DNA of 64,000 bases, from positions 713,205 to 777,204 of the forward strand of contig VZRN01006300.1 in NCBI GenBank assembly GCA_013397935.1. The letters run 5' to 3'. This DNA comes from Dasyornis broadbenti (Eukaryota; Chordata; Aves; Passeriformes; Dasyornithidae). Below, piece after piece: positions 24,329 through 37,350 of this stretch. The position numbers and the translations under genes were made by a program. Within the stretch, counting starts at the first letter, position 1, and the number at the start of each line of letters is the position of its first letter. The notes beneath the pieces were generated by a model. That model was not told the DNA's origin. It did not search any database and saw only the letters and a program-made list of their open reading frames with translations.

Positions 24329-26650
24329 ATTACAGGGGTTTTTTCACATGTTGCATAGGAAAGAGCAGGTCCAGGATATTCTGGTTCCAAAGAGACATAA
24401 TTATACAGGCTTTCCTTCAATAGCTATTTATTTTTACCCCTTGCTCACGATTAGCTAAAAGGAGTTCATGTGCAAACTGACAGTACAGCAGAGACACTAA
24501 TCAGATCTTGGAGAATTTCCTCCCCTACTAAGTGGCAGTTCAAACCTACTTGAGCAGCAAAGAAAATGTTCACAATTTGAGATTCAAAATCATATTATGA
24601 GCGGAAATCTTTAGAGTCCCTCTATACAACTAAAGAAGAGTAATTTCTTTTTATTCCTGATAGCATACATTTGTATCAGATAATGTGTCTCCACTGGATC
24701 ATGGTCTTGGCAGTAGGACAGTCAAAGCTAAATGAGAGGCAGGGGAAGGATAGCTCAGGCAAAACCAAACAGGTGAGTATTTTAGTCCTTCATTTACCAG
24801 TACACAACTAAACGCTGCATACACTTAAAAGAAACTTTATTATTCAGCTCAAATAGCAAGTCCCTATGCTTCATGCATCCTTGCGCTTTTTAAAGTTACT
24901 GACCCTACCTTGATGAAAATGCATAAGGAATTTTCCTTCTCTTTCATTTTAAGGAAGTCCAAACTCCCTGCAATTTAGAGAATCAAATCTAGGCTCCCTC
25001 GTGTTCAAGCATGATTTCTGAGTAGATAGCTGACCTCATTTCCCTAGGCAGTTTTCTGACAGATAGGGAGCAATGTACCCGTACGTTCCTCTAGCTTCTT
25101 TTCGTTTTTCTGTCTAGCAGTTTAATATTGCATGGTGCTGCGGGTTCACTGGGAACGAAAGTGCAACCAACACGTCGGTGAGCTCTGTCCTATCACGTAA
25201 GACAGGTTGTAATGAATCACACATTTATGACCTAGTAAAACCTTCTCACTCTCTACTTTAAAACTCGGGTTTGAGGCATGTATGCTTTGCTTTGTCCTTT
25301 AGGAGGAGTAAAAATTGATTGCTCTTTTTATTGCCCTTGCAATGCTGCTGTGGCACCAGCTCCTGGACAGGGACGGGCTGAGCAGCACTAGGCACAGCTG
25401 GGAGGCAGTGGTACAGGAATAGCTTCCAAGTCTATTTTCCTTCTCTCCTGAGGCTGTTTCACAGAGGTTTCACGATAATGCTGTAGTGACCTACACTGGC
25501 AATTATCAGGTCCAATGGATGTGTGTGTCAGACTTGTGAGTATTGTCAGCACACAGCCAAACTTTGTGGTGTCCCAGACACACAGTGAGCTGAATCGTCC
25601 CCCTGTGTGGTAATCTCACTGCTGTTCGGTCTTGTAAGAAGTCAATTTGCCCTCACTTTTGATCAAGGTGCAGTGCATGCATCTGTTGCTACATGTGCAA
25701 AAAGTACATATGAAGTTGTCTGAGAGGACTGACAAGACAAAATATCCTGCTGGTTTGTAATGGACGCATCTTCACACTGCTTTGCACACAGATAAATAGA
25801 GATGTGGGAGAGAAAAGGTGGAATGATGGCGAGACAAGCCAAAGGAAAAGTAAATCAGCTTCTGACATACGATCTGAAAGACTGAAACTTCTTTTTATTT
25901 CAGGAACACAAAATGGTCAAAAGCAGACTTCTTTGGTTACTCAAACCACAAGGCATTGTATTAAACATACTTAGGGCTTCTTCAGTTAATTTCTTAGTTG
26001 TTTTTCTTGAAGATTATTTTGAATTTCAGGAAAGAAACAATTTGTCAAAACATGTACAGTAAAATATCCAGGGCAAATGAGGAGGTTTTAGAAAAATTCC
26101 CTTAAGAAGGAGTATTTGAACACTTTTTACTTTCTCAATATGTCGCTTAAAACAGGCATACAGCTCACGGAGGTGAGGTGATTATGAGTACCAAATCATC
26201 TCCATTGAGTTCAACTGAATCAGACATCCTGCTGGCTGTATTTCTGTGCTTAGACATTTACAGATTTGGGCTGTTGCCTAGGGAATTGGCCTCATTAGGA
26301 AACTGTATTGTATATAACTGTGACTGTGTAGTAATTTATACAAACCATGACTGGCTATTCTTTCTACATCACAGAACAGGAGAAATCCCACTTGTGCCAA
26401 TTCTTATTTAACTTTGGTGTTAAAACATTGGACGGACGACAGAGAAAGGGTATGTCACATCAGTTACAACCATATAGATGATAAGAAATTGTTAAACGTT
26501 CTGTATCTCACAGAGAAAAGCACTTCAGTCTAGAAATACTAGGATTACATGAGTGTCTCAGATAGCATTTAATTTTATTCAGTGAAAGTGTCTCTAAGCA
26601 GATAAAGACATTTAATAAAAGCATTAGCTATGTCAACAGAAGTAAAATAT

Positions 26651-26700
26651 GTCTATATATATGTGTGTATATAAACCCATATATATATATGCACATATAT
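26651..26700 (+). repeat. TA/CA-rich microsatellite
   Basis: Interrupted TATA and GTGTGTATATA runs end in CATATATATATATGCACATA. The tract is imperfect and therefore probably old and not very unstable. Confidence 0.8.
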
Positions 26701-29700
26701 CTCATTTTTTAAAGTCTAGCATTAATTTAGAATGCCTAGAGACATTTTCATTTATTTAAAAAAACCCCAAACAAAGCACAGACCTTTATCTGAGTCCAAG
26801 ACTGGAAATTGCACAACAATCCAATTTCTATCCAAGTTAAAACCTGGATTGTGTTGGTTTCTGCAGAGCTTTTATTCTTGCATACATATAATGTTTTATA
26901 TGAACACATGTTTTTCAAAAGAATCTATTTAAACTAGGTTAAACTAAATCACTTATAAACCAAATGACATTTTTTAAAATCCATGTAAGAACAACTTCAT
27001 TGTGTAGGCAAGCCCTTAAGAAGTGTCAAATGTGGGAAGCAGAGATTGTAGATGTATTTATCTGATAGTGTTAACAGAGAGGTCTTCCACACTGCTATTA
27101 GTTTAGAGCAGTAATTTGTCAGCACGTCTAACTTTTGGAAGGGATAATTCTCTACTCAATGTCAGCGATCCTCTGACTTCCCATCAGGCTTTATGCATTT
27201 TTCAACTTCTTAAGATTTCCTTAGCCTAGTAAGTCTGCATAGATAAATAGGCACAACTACCACAACTACCTGGCCTTTACATCCACCAAAACCATATGTA
27301 CCTGTTGCCTCAAAGAGCACAAAAGTATCATTTAAATCTGCAATTGTTGAGTCCCAGCCTCACTGCCAACTGCTGGGTGGGAAAGCTGGTTAGTGAAAGC
27401 AGTACCAATACATAAATATTATGTAAATGCATCTGTAATGTAAATACCACAATACTGACAGCAGACTGGCCAGTGAACATGGAGAGATTCCTCTGTCAAC
27501 ATTGCAAAATAGGATCACTGAATGAAAGACTGCCATGTGTGTGCCTTGTTTTGCCAGCTGTGATGCAGCACGTGCTCCTGGGGTTGGATGGCTCATGGAC
27601 AATATTATGGGGCTTTTGGGAAGTGACTGACATGTAGCCTGGTATATCACAGTTCCTGGGCTGGCATAACTGTGAAAGAAGCATGGGCATTTATGCAATT
27701 GAGCTTCTTCCTGTGGTTATTCAGTGCTGGGCTATGAGAGGAGATTTTGACACAGTAGGTGATGAGATAAAAGACTTTCTCATGTAGGACATTTGCTCAA
27801 TGGGATTGCCAGTCAGTGGCTTTCTCTCCTCCATGCACAGTCATATTGTGGTCAGCCAAGGGATGGACTTCTGGCATTTACTGTCTGCAGTGCCCAAAAT
27901 CCCTCAGTTTTACTCTCTTTGATACTTAGCGTGCCCTGACTTCCCCTGGATGTCTGCCGTATGTGATAGAAGTACTTTTCCCCTCCCTAGGTAGGAACTT
28001 CCAGATTAGATTTTTCTTTCACATTTTGTTTCATTTGTTATGCTCTGTTGAAGGAAAGCCAGGCACAATACCAAGGCCTTTGCTTTGAGGCACAGAGGTT
28101 TAAGGGAGCAGCACTTGGAAAGTCTTCACATTGGGAGAAAGCTGCGATGGGGATCTAATATTCCCAGAGAAAGAAAGATTGCCAGTGAGAATATTTGCAT
28201 TCCACCTATTAAAAAGGGAGAAAGTCCATGACACGTGGATTAAACAGATTAAAGGTCTGGGGAGCTTTGCAGGGGAGATAAGGTGATGAGCAGTAGCTTT
28301 ATAAAGTAAGAAAGAATCTAGAAGCAAAGAAAGATCAAAATGTAGTGGCACTAGTAAAAAATAAAGTATTTCTTTTAAGGGTTGAATGGGCTGTGGAGAG
28401 CTGATCTTAAAAATCACCTTATTTTGTGACTTAGGCATAATTCATGGCATTAACATATATTGAACTAAAAAAAATTCCCAAATTATGCAGCTGTTTATCT
28501 TTAATAGGATTAGAATGGTGATTTTATATTATTCATGAATGAATAAAACTAGTATGGCTAATTACAATGTCAGCACTTCCACCATCTTGTTTCATCTTGT
28601 TTAACATAAAGAGGAGCAAGAAATCTCTGAGCGTCTGCTTAGTTTTTTTTGTGCACATCCTGGCCACCTTTTAGATGCATCTTATGCATACTGGAACTGA
28701 GTGCCCTGCCCTTCTCTGCCTATTTCCATGTAATTGTCACCTGTAACAGGTTTCCCTCTTGGAAGGAAAACAAAAAGAAGAAAAACAAAATCCAGAAGCA
28801 CAGTGTTTGGACTGCCCTCTTGCATTTTTTCCACCCTTCCAGTCAGGCATGATTTTAACAGGTTCTATCTTGAGAAGTACTAAATCCAGAAACCACTATT
28901 TTATGCCATCTGGAAGCTTGATATCCTTGTTTTTCAAATGGCTTACAAAATATATCTAATTCTAAATATTCACTTATTATGAGTGGCTAAAATCCAATAC
29001 AGAGCAGAATAAAAGCTAATTGAACAAGGTAAACAGAAAAGCTAATGTATTGCAATGCACCAGGCGACTGGGGCAATCAGCACAAAGGAAAGAGATGTCT
29101 GAGACCTGCTAATGGACTGGAAGAGAGAAGACGTTTTCCAGACAGAAACACAAAACGAAGATGTAGAAATGTTTGTATAGCAGCTGCAAAGAGTAAGGAG
29201 AGCTGTGCAGGGTGTAACTCTTGGGGCAGGCAGGGAGGGTTCTTTGTAGCAGCACTTGGGCGCAGACACGGGTGCCTACAAGAGTGGGAAAAGGCTCAAG
29301 GTGGGAGATGGCAGCATTTTTACTGCAAAATACTGAGGAAATATAAATAGGAGAAGTGAGCCATGGAGGCTGAAAAGAGAGGCTTGGCAATAGTACCAGA
29401 GGATGAAAAGCAGACAGATGAAGCAGGCTTTTGGCCACCCTCCACTCCACCCCGGAGAGAAGCAAGTGCAGAGGCTGCAAGGATGCTGCTGCTCTGCAGC
29501 CAAGGGTAGAGTCCTTTGCCTTGGGTGCTAGGAAAGACTCTAGTAAAAAAAACAGCTTCTCAAGCTTGGCATTGGGTTTAAAGCTGCAGTGAGCATTTAT
29601 CTTTAGTGTGTGTGTAAATAAACCTGTAGATATATACACACATACACACAGTCTTTGTTTTCTTTCTTTTCAGAGTTGCAGTAAAAATAATTAACAACAT

Positions 29701-31339
29701 TGCCAGGTAGCCTTGAGCTTGCTGTCTTCTCAAAGATATGAACCGCTGGTTCCACAGCATATCCACAACCACAGAGGGTGAAAGAAAGGCGAAAGAAAGG
29801 CAAAAGAATATGCACAGTAGAAATAAATAAAAATAAAACCGAAATAAAATAAGGACTCATCTTCATTACCTTGCAATTCTTGGGTGTAATATGAAATCAA
29901 ACTTCTGTTCCTGAATAAAAATATTTTCAGTACAACTTCTGAAGAATAAATTAAAATGAGGGCTATTAATGGTTACATAATAGACAAGAAAAAACCCCAA
30001 ACCACTCTGGCTGCGATTGTGAGGAGTTTTCAAAACTTATTGAGAGAAGGGAGTTTTCCACTGTCTGTAATCTTAGAGGGTCATTGTGGAAGTGTAGGAG
30101 AATTGGGTTCAGAACATCTCTTGGTACTGCAACCAATTACGACTTCTAGTTAGAGTAATCCAAAGACAGTAGTATGCAGCCCTTTGGCAAAGTTTGAACC
30201 TGCTGTATTAATTAAGTATTTTCAAAGAGATACGTTAGACACACACAGATTGAGGGAAAAAACCCTGACTTCTATGAATAGGCTAATCTTGTGCCCTGTG
30301 AAGGAAAGGGATTTTTCCCACTGCTTCATCTGGAAGCAGAAATCTCCACACTTACAGCTGCAGCAGACTTTCCAAACCCAACCAAATATTATTTTTAAAA
30401 ATGAATCATTGATCCTTAAATGCATCCCCAGATGTTCATATTGAATTTGCAGTATTTAGCTTGCTGAGCTTAATTGTCCATTCAAATCACCCTGACTGAG
30501 GAGCGCTCTGCTTAAGAAAGTCACCATATGCCAATATAAAACCTGTGTTAAGTGACTGAAGAATCAAGCCTACGCTGTTTTACTTTACATCACTATGCAT
30601 TGCTCTAATCTGAGGGAGAAATAATTGCAAACGTCTTAACTGTGAAAGAATAGGGAGTCATCAAACCTTCAATCATATTTTAATATGCAGTCACACTCCA
30701 CTTTCATAAATAGGAATTGGAATAATTATAAAGACATCATTTTTAATTGTCACTCATCATTTATTCGACTCCTTAAGTAGAACACACATTTAATTAATGC
30801 CTTAGGTTTTAGCGTCAATTACCACATTAGATGTTCTCCCATATTCATTCCATCTGCTGCAAGTAAATACTGTACCACTGCACAGTTATACACCCATATA
30901 AGATCATGATCACAAATTTTCCTGCCTCCTCATGACCTATTGTACAGCAAGTGAAAAATTTTGCAAAACATAGGCACAAAAAATAAGTTTTGGCTTGAAA
31001 TTAGAGATATTTTCTTACAAGCATAAGGAATTTGCTCAACTCGCAGGTACTAGTTTAGCTAAGAATGATATGTTGTTCATAATGAAGATGTAGAGCATGT
31101 TTAGGCTCTGAGAGGCCAGTACGAACATCTTTTGGATTACCCAACACACAGGGTAATAATTTTATTGTTTCATGGTTTCAAGTCTTTTTCAGACCTTATA
31201 ATTTTTGATAGCTAATTTGATTTAAAGTATTCAGGTGATTTAGATTTGACCATGTACTCCAGTAAATGGTGCCAACAATTACTCACATTCACTGTTGAAT
31301 AGTTAGATCAGCATCCTTATGTCATTTACTATACGGCAA

Positions 31340-31400
31340 AGCCTTCTCAGCCTTTCTTGTTGCCCTTTTTTGACCTTTTCCAACTTTTTGGTGCCCTTTT
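31340..31400 (-). mobile_element. short CR1-like fragment, minus strand
   Basis: CTCAGCCTTTC, TTGTTGCCCTTTTTTGACC and TTTTCCAAC resemble the reverse complement of the CR1 segment that encodes 'GTTGCCCTTCTCTGAACCTTTTCCAA' in old copies. Only about 60 bases match and flanks do not continue the element. It is a relic at best. Confidence 0.35.
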
Positions 31401-34400
31401 TCTAGTGTAAATCCTCAGTCTTTCAGCTGCAGTCTTTGTATTGCCTCAGACAGCCACAGGAATCTCCCTTCTCAGTGCCCCTCAGCTTGTTCATCCCCTT
31501 AAGGACTCTCATGTGCCTTCTCCACACTGGGAGACTCAGTCAGGTGAGCTGTGTGCCACTCCTCCTGGGTTTTGTTCAGGTCACCACGCTCCTGAACGCT
31601 GCCTCCATGCCTTCTGTCTGCTTTATTGCCATGATCTACAGGAGTATCCCCTCAGCAGTGGGGGCAGACACTGCTATCCAGGCTGCCTTACCCACTGCGG
31701 AGCCTGATGAGGGTCAAGGCTGAGGTTAAGGAAGTCCTCAGTGTGTTCCCCAGCATACCGACCCCACCAGCAATGGTCCTTGTGCTGCTGCCAGGAAAAC
31801 CTCATAGCAACTCAAATGGGGAGAAAAAATAAGACAAAGGAAGGAAATGAGAACTCACAGGTGCCCCTAATTTGGTCTGGTGCAAGACAGAGGGAAGGGG
31901 AAGAGAGGAACATCCCGGGTGGAGGAAGATGGTCTGAACATCTGATACTGCTCAACAAGACTTGCTTCCTGAGGAGTGTGTCAATAGGGTACGCTGACCT
32001 CTCTTGCACTGGGGCCCTACTTCATGAGAAAGATCGGTTTTACCAACCAAGTGTCTCTGGGGCAGAACTTGGAGGCTTTTCACTTCCAATTCCTCCTCTC
32101 TCACGCCCTGCCGAGAGCCCCATGCTGACCCTTGAGAATGACCAGCACAGACAGGGGGCTACCGAAAGTGTTCAGCTCCCGGGAATGTGCCTGAAGCTGG
32201 CTTGCCAAACTGCTTGCAAGCATTTGCTGGGCCTTTTACTGCTGCTCTGAAGCTTTTCAAATGTCCAGAGGCTTTAGGTGCAACTGCCGGTACATCCTGG
32301 GAACACTTCTGCAGGGAACAGGTAATGATGGTCTTTACCCCAGTGATCACAGGGTGTTAGAAGGGAAAGGAATGTGAGCCCGGATGGCTCCCCAAAGGTG
32401 CCAGAGGCACACTGGCAATTATCTCCCCAAACACAACATCAAATACTTGTGTTCATTGTAGCTAGCTTTTCCTCTCAAAAGCAGTTATTTCTTCTAGAGG
32501 AGTCCAGACAAGTGAAAATCCCACACTTAACCAATGGTCCTCTATTGAAATGGCATCCCCAAACTGGTAATCTCTATTATGACTTCCCCAGCATCTGCCC
32601 ATTGGGTGGAATGACCTGAAAATCAGGAAGAACAATGAATCCCAGGATTCCAGTCAGCACTGGCACTCCTAATTGCTGCCCTGCACAATGGGTTGCTGTG
32701 TTACCCCTGCTAGGGGCTTCCCTGGGAACACTGTCATCTTTTAAATAGTCATTTCGGTCTTTTAAAGTCACCTTAAATAACTAAACAGTATGACCTTAGC
32801 ATTTGCTCATCACCCAGCAATTTCCTACGCTGAGACAGACCGCATGTGTTGCAGACACATCCAGTTCTTTAGAACAGGGCTGTGGCTTACGTAATTGGTC
32901 ATATAATTTTAAAACAATAGCACGGATTTGGTCATTCATTTAAAAAGTGGATATCCTAAACATTAGAAATAAATACCCAGCATGATTATATTTTATAGTA
33001 ATGAAGCATTTATAAATTTTTATAGGGTTAAAAGAATGTTACAGCCTTGACGCGATGGCCCTATAAATGAATGTGCTGTGTCCTATAAATGAACGTGCTG
33101 TGTGGTATAAGTGCTTTATGAGACAATGCTGAAACTGGGCATGAACTGTGGGAATAAGCAACAAACTGGCTTGATGAACTTTGCAACAATTGATTAAGTA
33201 TTAATAAACCTTCATAAATAACAAGTTCAGCCTTATTTGGAAAAGAAATTTTACTTAGGAGATTTTTATGAGCAACTGAATACCACAGACCACAATGTAA
33301 GATGAACAGCTATGAAAATGAACGTCTCTTCAGGAATTCCAAAACACCAGTCCTCCTGAATATTTAGTTTCATCATTTTATGTTGACTTGTTCAAGTGCC
33401 AAACCCCATTCATTGAGGTTCAATACTGTCTCCCAAACTGCTGTATTTCTAATAGCCACAAACCTCAGATTTTGGAGGCAATTTGATCATATTTCACATT
33501 CAATCCAAGCAAGGCCTTTGAACTAACCTACCTCGGCAACGTTTAGACTTTTCTATTAAGTAATAGTGAAAAATATCCATTTCTTTCAGATTTTCCATAT
33601 CCTCCATCGCAAATCTAAGCAACCCCCGACCCCTAAACCCCAAGAATTTATAATAGAGTTCAATTGCAGAGGTCCCAGTTCTGGCCACCCATAACTTACC
33701 AGATGAAATGATATTTATGTTTTGTTGTTTCTATGTCATCAATTCTTTCAGTTACTGAATGAACCAGATCTTATGTTCTTAGTACATATAAATAACAAGC
33801 ATAAAGGTCTTGTAAGAAATAGGGGGCAGAAGTGCAGTAAGAAGGAAGCATCCACTGAGTATTATGCCCAGCTACTGACTGCTCTTGGACAGAGAAAGAG
33901 CTGCTGAAGAATGAGGAGAGCTGAGCCTTAGAGCTAATGCTGCATTTTAATACACTGTCACTGACCACATCCACATGTATTCCCTATTGGGACAGACTAG
34001 CACCTAATGTGTCTTCCTTTAAATGCTTCTAACTTGACAAAAACAGAACAAAAACCTCAAGCAGACAGTCTGAAGTACAGGTACCGACAAAGGTGATGTT
34101 TCCCTATTTGCCCTTGTGTGAATTTGAAAGAGGATTTGTTCTGATGTTCACTTTTCCCTTTCCCACATCCATCATTGCCTATTTTCCCCAAATGATGGCT
34201 GCATTGTGACCTAGCTCTATGTGCTCATCTAACTCCTTCTAGCAATTCTTGTTATGGGCTGAGCAGAAATGGCACAGGAACAAAAGACAGAGTCAAAAAG
34301 CAGGAGATACTACCCAAAAGCCAGGAGCTGGGCATTTCTCTACTTGTTTCTGAGACTCATTATTCTTTCTGTCCACTACATTTATTGCCATGGTGTTTAG

Positions 34401-34857
34401 GAATTTCAGCCCTGGATTCCCATAATGAGCTATTTCTATGAAGTGCTGTATAGAGGCAGAACAAAGAGATGGTACTTCCTTTAAGATCTTACCGTGGACA
34501 ACAGCAGATGGTGATGAGCAGACAGAGGGGGAGTACAGGAAAACAACAAGACAACTGTGAAACTAATTAGGATTGTAAAACTCTGGACAAGTCTGGTCAC
34601 AATAGAAATATTAGTGGGTTTGGAGGGTACATTATTTCAGCTTTACAAGCAAAGAAGCAGCAACCATAATAAATCTACAGGCAATATTTATATGTCCTTG
34701 TTTCTGAGAAGGGAAAATCTAGTAGAAAACATCTCGAGTCAGTACAGATGCATGCAAAATATGCAACCTCTGTATAAAATGAACACTTTTATTTCCCTTT
34801 GTTACCCTTATATTATTGCAGACAAGCCAAAATGCAACACTGTTTTATTCTACACTT
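31401..34857. other. unique DNA, no gene recognised
   Basis: The 169-codon plus frame at 31741-32250 has no recognisable features. AT-rich sequence at 32880-33260 contains many homeobox-like TAAT cores plus the 22-bp duplication listed separately. On the minus strand, CATCTG|GTAAGTTATG at 33699 and CCGAG|GTAGGT near 33530 are donor-like, each preceded by short open frames (for example MEDMENLKEMDIFHYYLIEK), without a convincing acceptor. Confidence 0.45.
33060..33103 (+). repeat. 22-bp tandem duplication
   Basis: Two copies of a 22-base unit beginning CCTATAAATGAA and ending GTGCTGTGT differ at one base (ATGTG versus ACGTG). A partial third copy (GGTATAAGTGCT) follows. Near-identity suggests a recent slippage event. 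Confidence 0.9.
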
Positions 34858-34877
34858 AAGGACAGTTAACTGTCCTT
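34858..34877. other. perfect 20-bp palindrome
   Basis: AAGGACAGTTAACTGTCCTT reads the same on both strands with no spacer; the flanking bases break the symmetry. It contains AGGACA half-sites as an inverted repeat with a six-base GTTAAC centre, reminiscent of nuclear-receptor half-sites, but that spacing is not a standard response element. Function unknown. Confidence 0.85.
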
Positions 34878-36222
34878 TTCATGAATTCAGATATCCTGCA
34901 AGGGACAAATGAATGCCCCAATTTGTCCTTTTCTCCTATGTGGCAATTGTGCTTTCTGTAGGCATGCTGCTCACATATAACACCAATTTTTACCATTCCC
35001 AGGAGAGTATTTACTTCTTAAAATCTGCGATGTCCCTATGATAATGATGCTTAATTTAAAAAAAAAATTAAACAATCACTACGGTTTCTCAGTTTAGAAA
35101 TTACAAACTCTGCATCGCTTCCCAGCACCATTTTATTTCTCCATGAGACATCCACATACTGTCATTGTCTCCATATTAGTCACATCTCAGAGATGGCAGA
35201 ATCAGCTGAGAATTTATAAACTGCCTTTATATCGTTGGCTGTTTGGGCTTCAGATTCCTCTCTGGTTCTCCTGTGTTGCGTATTTTGCTGGTGCTATCTG
35301 TCACTTGTGCTCCTTGCTGTTATCTTTGACAGAGAGCTTTTCATTAGAAACATCCCTTCCTGCAGCTTTCTTTGCATTCCTAGCTTGCTTCAAGTTATTA
35401 GTCTATATAAAGCAGTGCAGTGCTTCTCTGTGATTAATCTCAGCAGACCTTGGAACAACGCTAATCGCCAAGTTATGACTGTCTGTGTATCGGGCAAAAG
35501 AATGTGTGGGTAGCATTTGTCCCTGTGAGGAGGGAGTCCAAGAGCCAGCCATTAGGATATTATTAACCTTGTGTCTTAGGCTGAAATATTAACATATCTC
35601 TTCAGCTCACCGAAAAATGCACCTGAGGATTTTGCCCAGTGTTCCAGGCTTCAATAGCGAAAATACCCCACAACCCAAGCTCCAGTTTGATTCTACAGCC
35701 CCCAAGGCAGTCACTAACATGCCAAAATAACTATGATGTGAAAGTGTTTCTGAGGTAAAATATTCACAGAGCACATCATGACAAGAGTGTTTAATTCCAG
35801 ATACTCTTTCCATTCGAGCTGATGTCCCAGCTGCGGTGAGCAGAAGTCTGTGTAAAAGATGTTAAAGACAAAATGCCACCTTCCCCACACTGGAGACTGG
35901 GAGACAGTGACCACTCTGCCTGGGCAACGTATGCTTAACATCTCTGCAACCCTTTGCAAAGCCAGTTAGCACTAGTTAACCTTAATTTTATCTATTCTTT
36001 TAATTATATAGTTACCAGGAAACTTTCTGCAGATTAAAAGAATGAGGGGAAAAAAAAAAGTGGAATACCATTTAATGTCTGTCTTACAAGTTTTGCCAGG
36101 TATATTGTATTTGCAGTGCTATGCTACAGGGAAAAAGGCTTGTTATATGGATTTCAGTAAATGCTGAAACATTTATATAAGATTTATATAACACAAATTT
36201 GTTAATACATATATAATATTGA
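34878..36222. other. unique AT-rich DNA, no gene recognised
   Basis: Plus frames at 35143-35433 and 35235-35513 are hydrophobic but arise from T-rich sequence and overlap each other in different frames. Nothing repetitive or coding was supported. Confidence 0.5.
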
Positions 36223-36257
<35 letters not shown>

Positions 36258-36276
36258 CAGAAAAACACCGTATATA

Positions 36277-36348
<72 letters not shown>
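36223..36348 (+). repeat. compound AC/AT microsatellite
   Basis: (AC)9 at 36223-36240 runs into (AT)8, then after a short unique spacer a 60-base (CA)n at 36280-36339 with a single CGC interruption, then another AT run. The length and purity of the second CA tract predict length polymorphism. The minus-strand frame full of Cys/Val across it is an artefact. Confidence 0.95.
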
Positions 36349-37116
36349 GTACACAGACACCAGCTTTGGCCACCCAAATATTAGGTGCCTAATTCAAATG
36401 GTTGCCATAATTGCCTCTATAGTCAACGAGCATGGATGACCTCCCCAACAGACTAGACAGGACTAGATTCCTTCCTTTTAGACAGCATGGTACATGTTCA
36501 AGCAGTGCCATCTGATAAGCTCAAACAAAATGTATAAAATAGAAGATTCCTGAGGAATTCGTGTGTTAGCATACCTTCTCATAGAGGACCCTAGAATTTT
36601 TATACAGGACCAGATCTTTTCAGATCAGCTGCACTGATCCATATTGCACTAGGAACATCCTCACCAAAATTAGTGATACTTGTAAATAGTAAGGTGCTCC
36701 CTGGTATTGGCCCACAGTGTTGGTGCAGAGTAAGGCCCCATACTGAATGCATATTGTAGCCTACTTAATATATATTGGATCCTGCCATCCTTTGTTGAAT
36801 ACCTTTGTGCACAAGCAGGTTACTAGTCAGTGTGAGGAAGTCTGGCAGAACAATTTCCAGATGTCATATTTACAACAAAGACTGAAAGAGCTTTTTTAAG
36901 TAAAGGAACATTTGAGAAACACTTTGTGTTATCATCTGTTGTAAAAAGTTGTAAAAGGAGAAGATGCTCAGGGCAGAGCCAGGGGCCTTTCATTGGACCT
37001 GAATATCATCAGTTTGGTGGAATGAATCAGATGGCTGCTCATGAATCCTTAGTTTTGCCACCTTTAGGTTCTTCAGAAGCTGGTCTGCATTTCTATCAAA
37101 AAAAGATCAAACTCAA
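36349..37116. other. unique DNA, no gene recognised
   Basis: Single-copy sequence between the microsatellite and the CR1 element. No supported feature. Confidence 0.5.
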
Positions 37117-37350
37117 ATGAGACAACAGGACAAAGCTGCACCAGGGAACATTCAGTCTGGACATCAGGAAACATTTCTTTACTGAGAGTGTGATCAAACA
37201 CTGGAACAGGCTTCCTAGAGAGGTGGTTGATGGCCAAAGCCTGTCAGTGTTTTAGAATCATTTGGACAGTGCCTTTAACAAAGAACTTTAACTTGGTCAG
37301 CCCTGAATTGGTCAGGCAATTGGATGGGTGCTGTAGATCCCTTCCAAATA
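37117..37350 (+). mobile_element. CR1 LINE 3' end, plus strand, seeds the pentamer array
   Basis: The block order is that of a passerine/neoavian-type CR1 3' end: TCAGTCTGGACATCAGGAAA, TTTCTTTACTGAGAGTGTGA, CTAGAGAGGTGGTTGATGGC, GGTCAGCCCTGAATTGGTCA, GTAGATCCCTTCCAAATA. The final bases pass without a break into TTCTA units, which is the native CR1 tail of this subfamily. The copy is 5'-truncated and noncoding. Family from memory. Confidence 0.9.

Larger units (their letters stand above)
21058..31339. other. long unique AT-rich block, no gene recognised
   Basis: About 10 kb of mostly single-copy DNA. Seen within it: an (ATT)n tract near 21640, a 38-bp duplication (24263-24328), a CAG|GTGAGT donor-like site at 24773 without a coding exon, a CpG cluster at 25078-25200, a TA-rich microsatellite at 26651-26700, octamer motifs (ATTTGCAT at 22975 and 28193) and an AT/homeobox-motif-rich stretch at 30500-30870. 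The 196-codon minus frame at 20900-21490 looks accidental. Confidence 0.45.

Noticed and set aside
24721..24780. CAG|GTGAGT donor-like site
   Set aside because: The upstream frames are short and do not look coding; no acceptor was found.
31741..32250. 169-codon plus frame
   Set aside because: No domain, no splice context, and composition typical of moderate-GC noncoding DNA.
33628..33646. Telomere-like CCCCTAAACCCC
   Set aside because: Only about two degenerate units; not an interstitial telomeric array, and three C-runs are too few for a quadruplex.
36173..36373. Cys/Val-rich minus frame
   Set aside because: Translation of CA/TA microsatellites.
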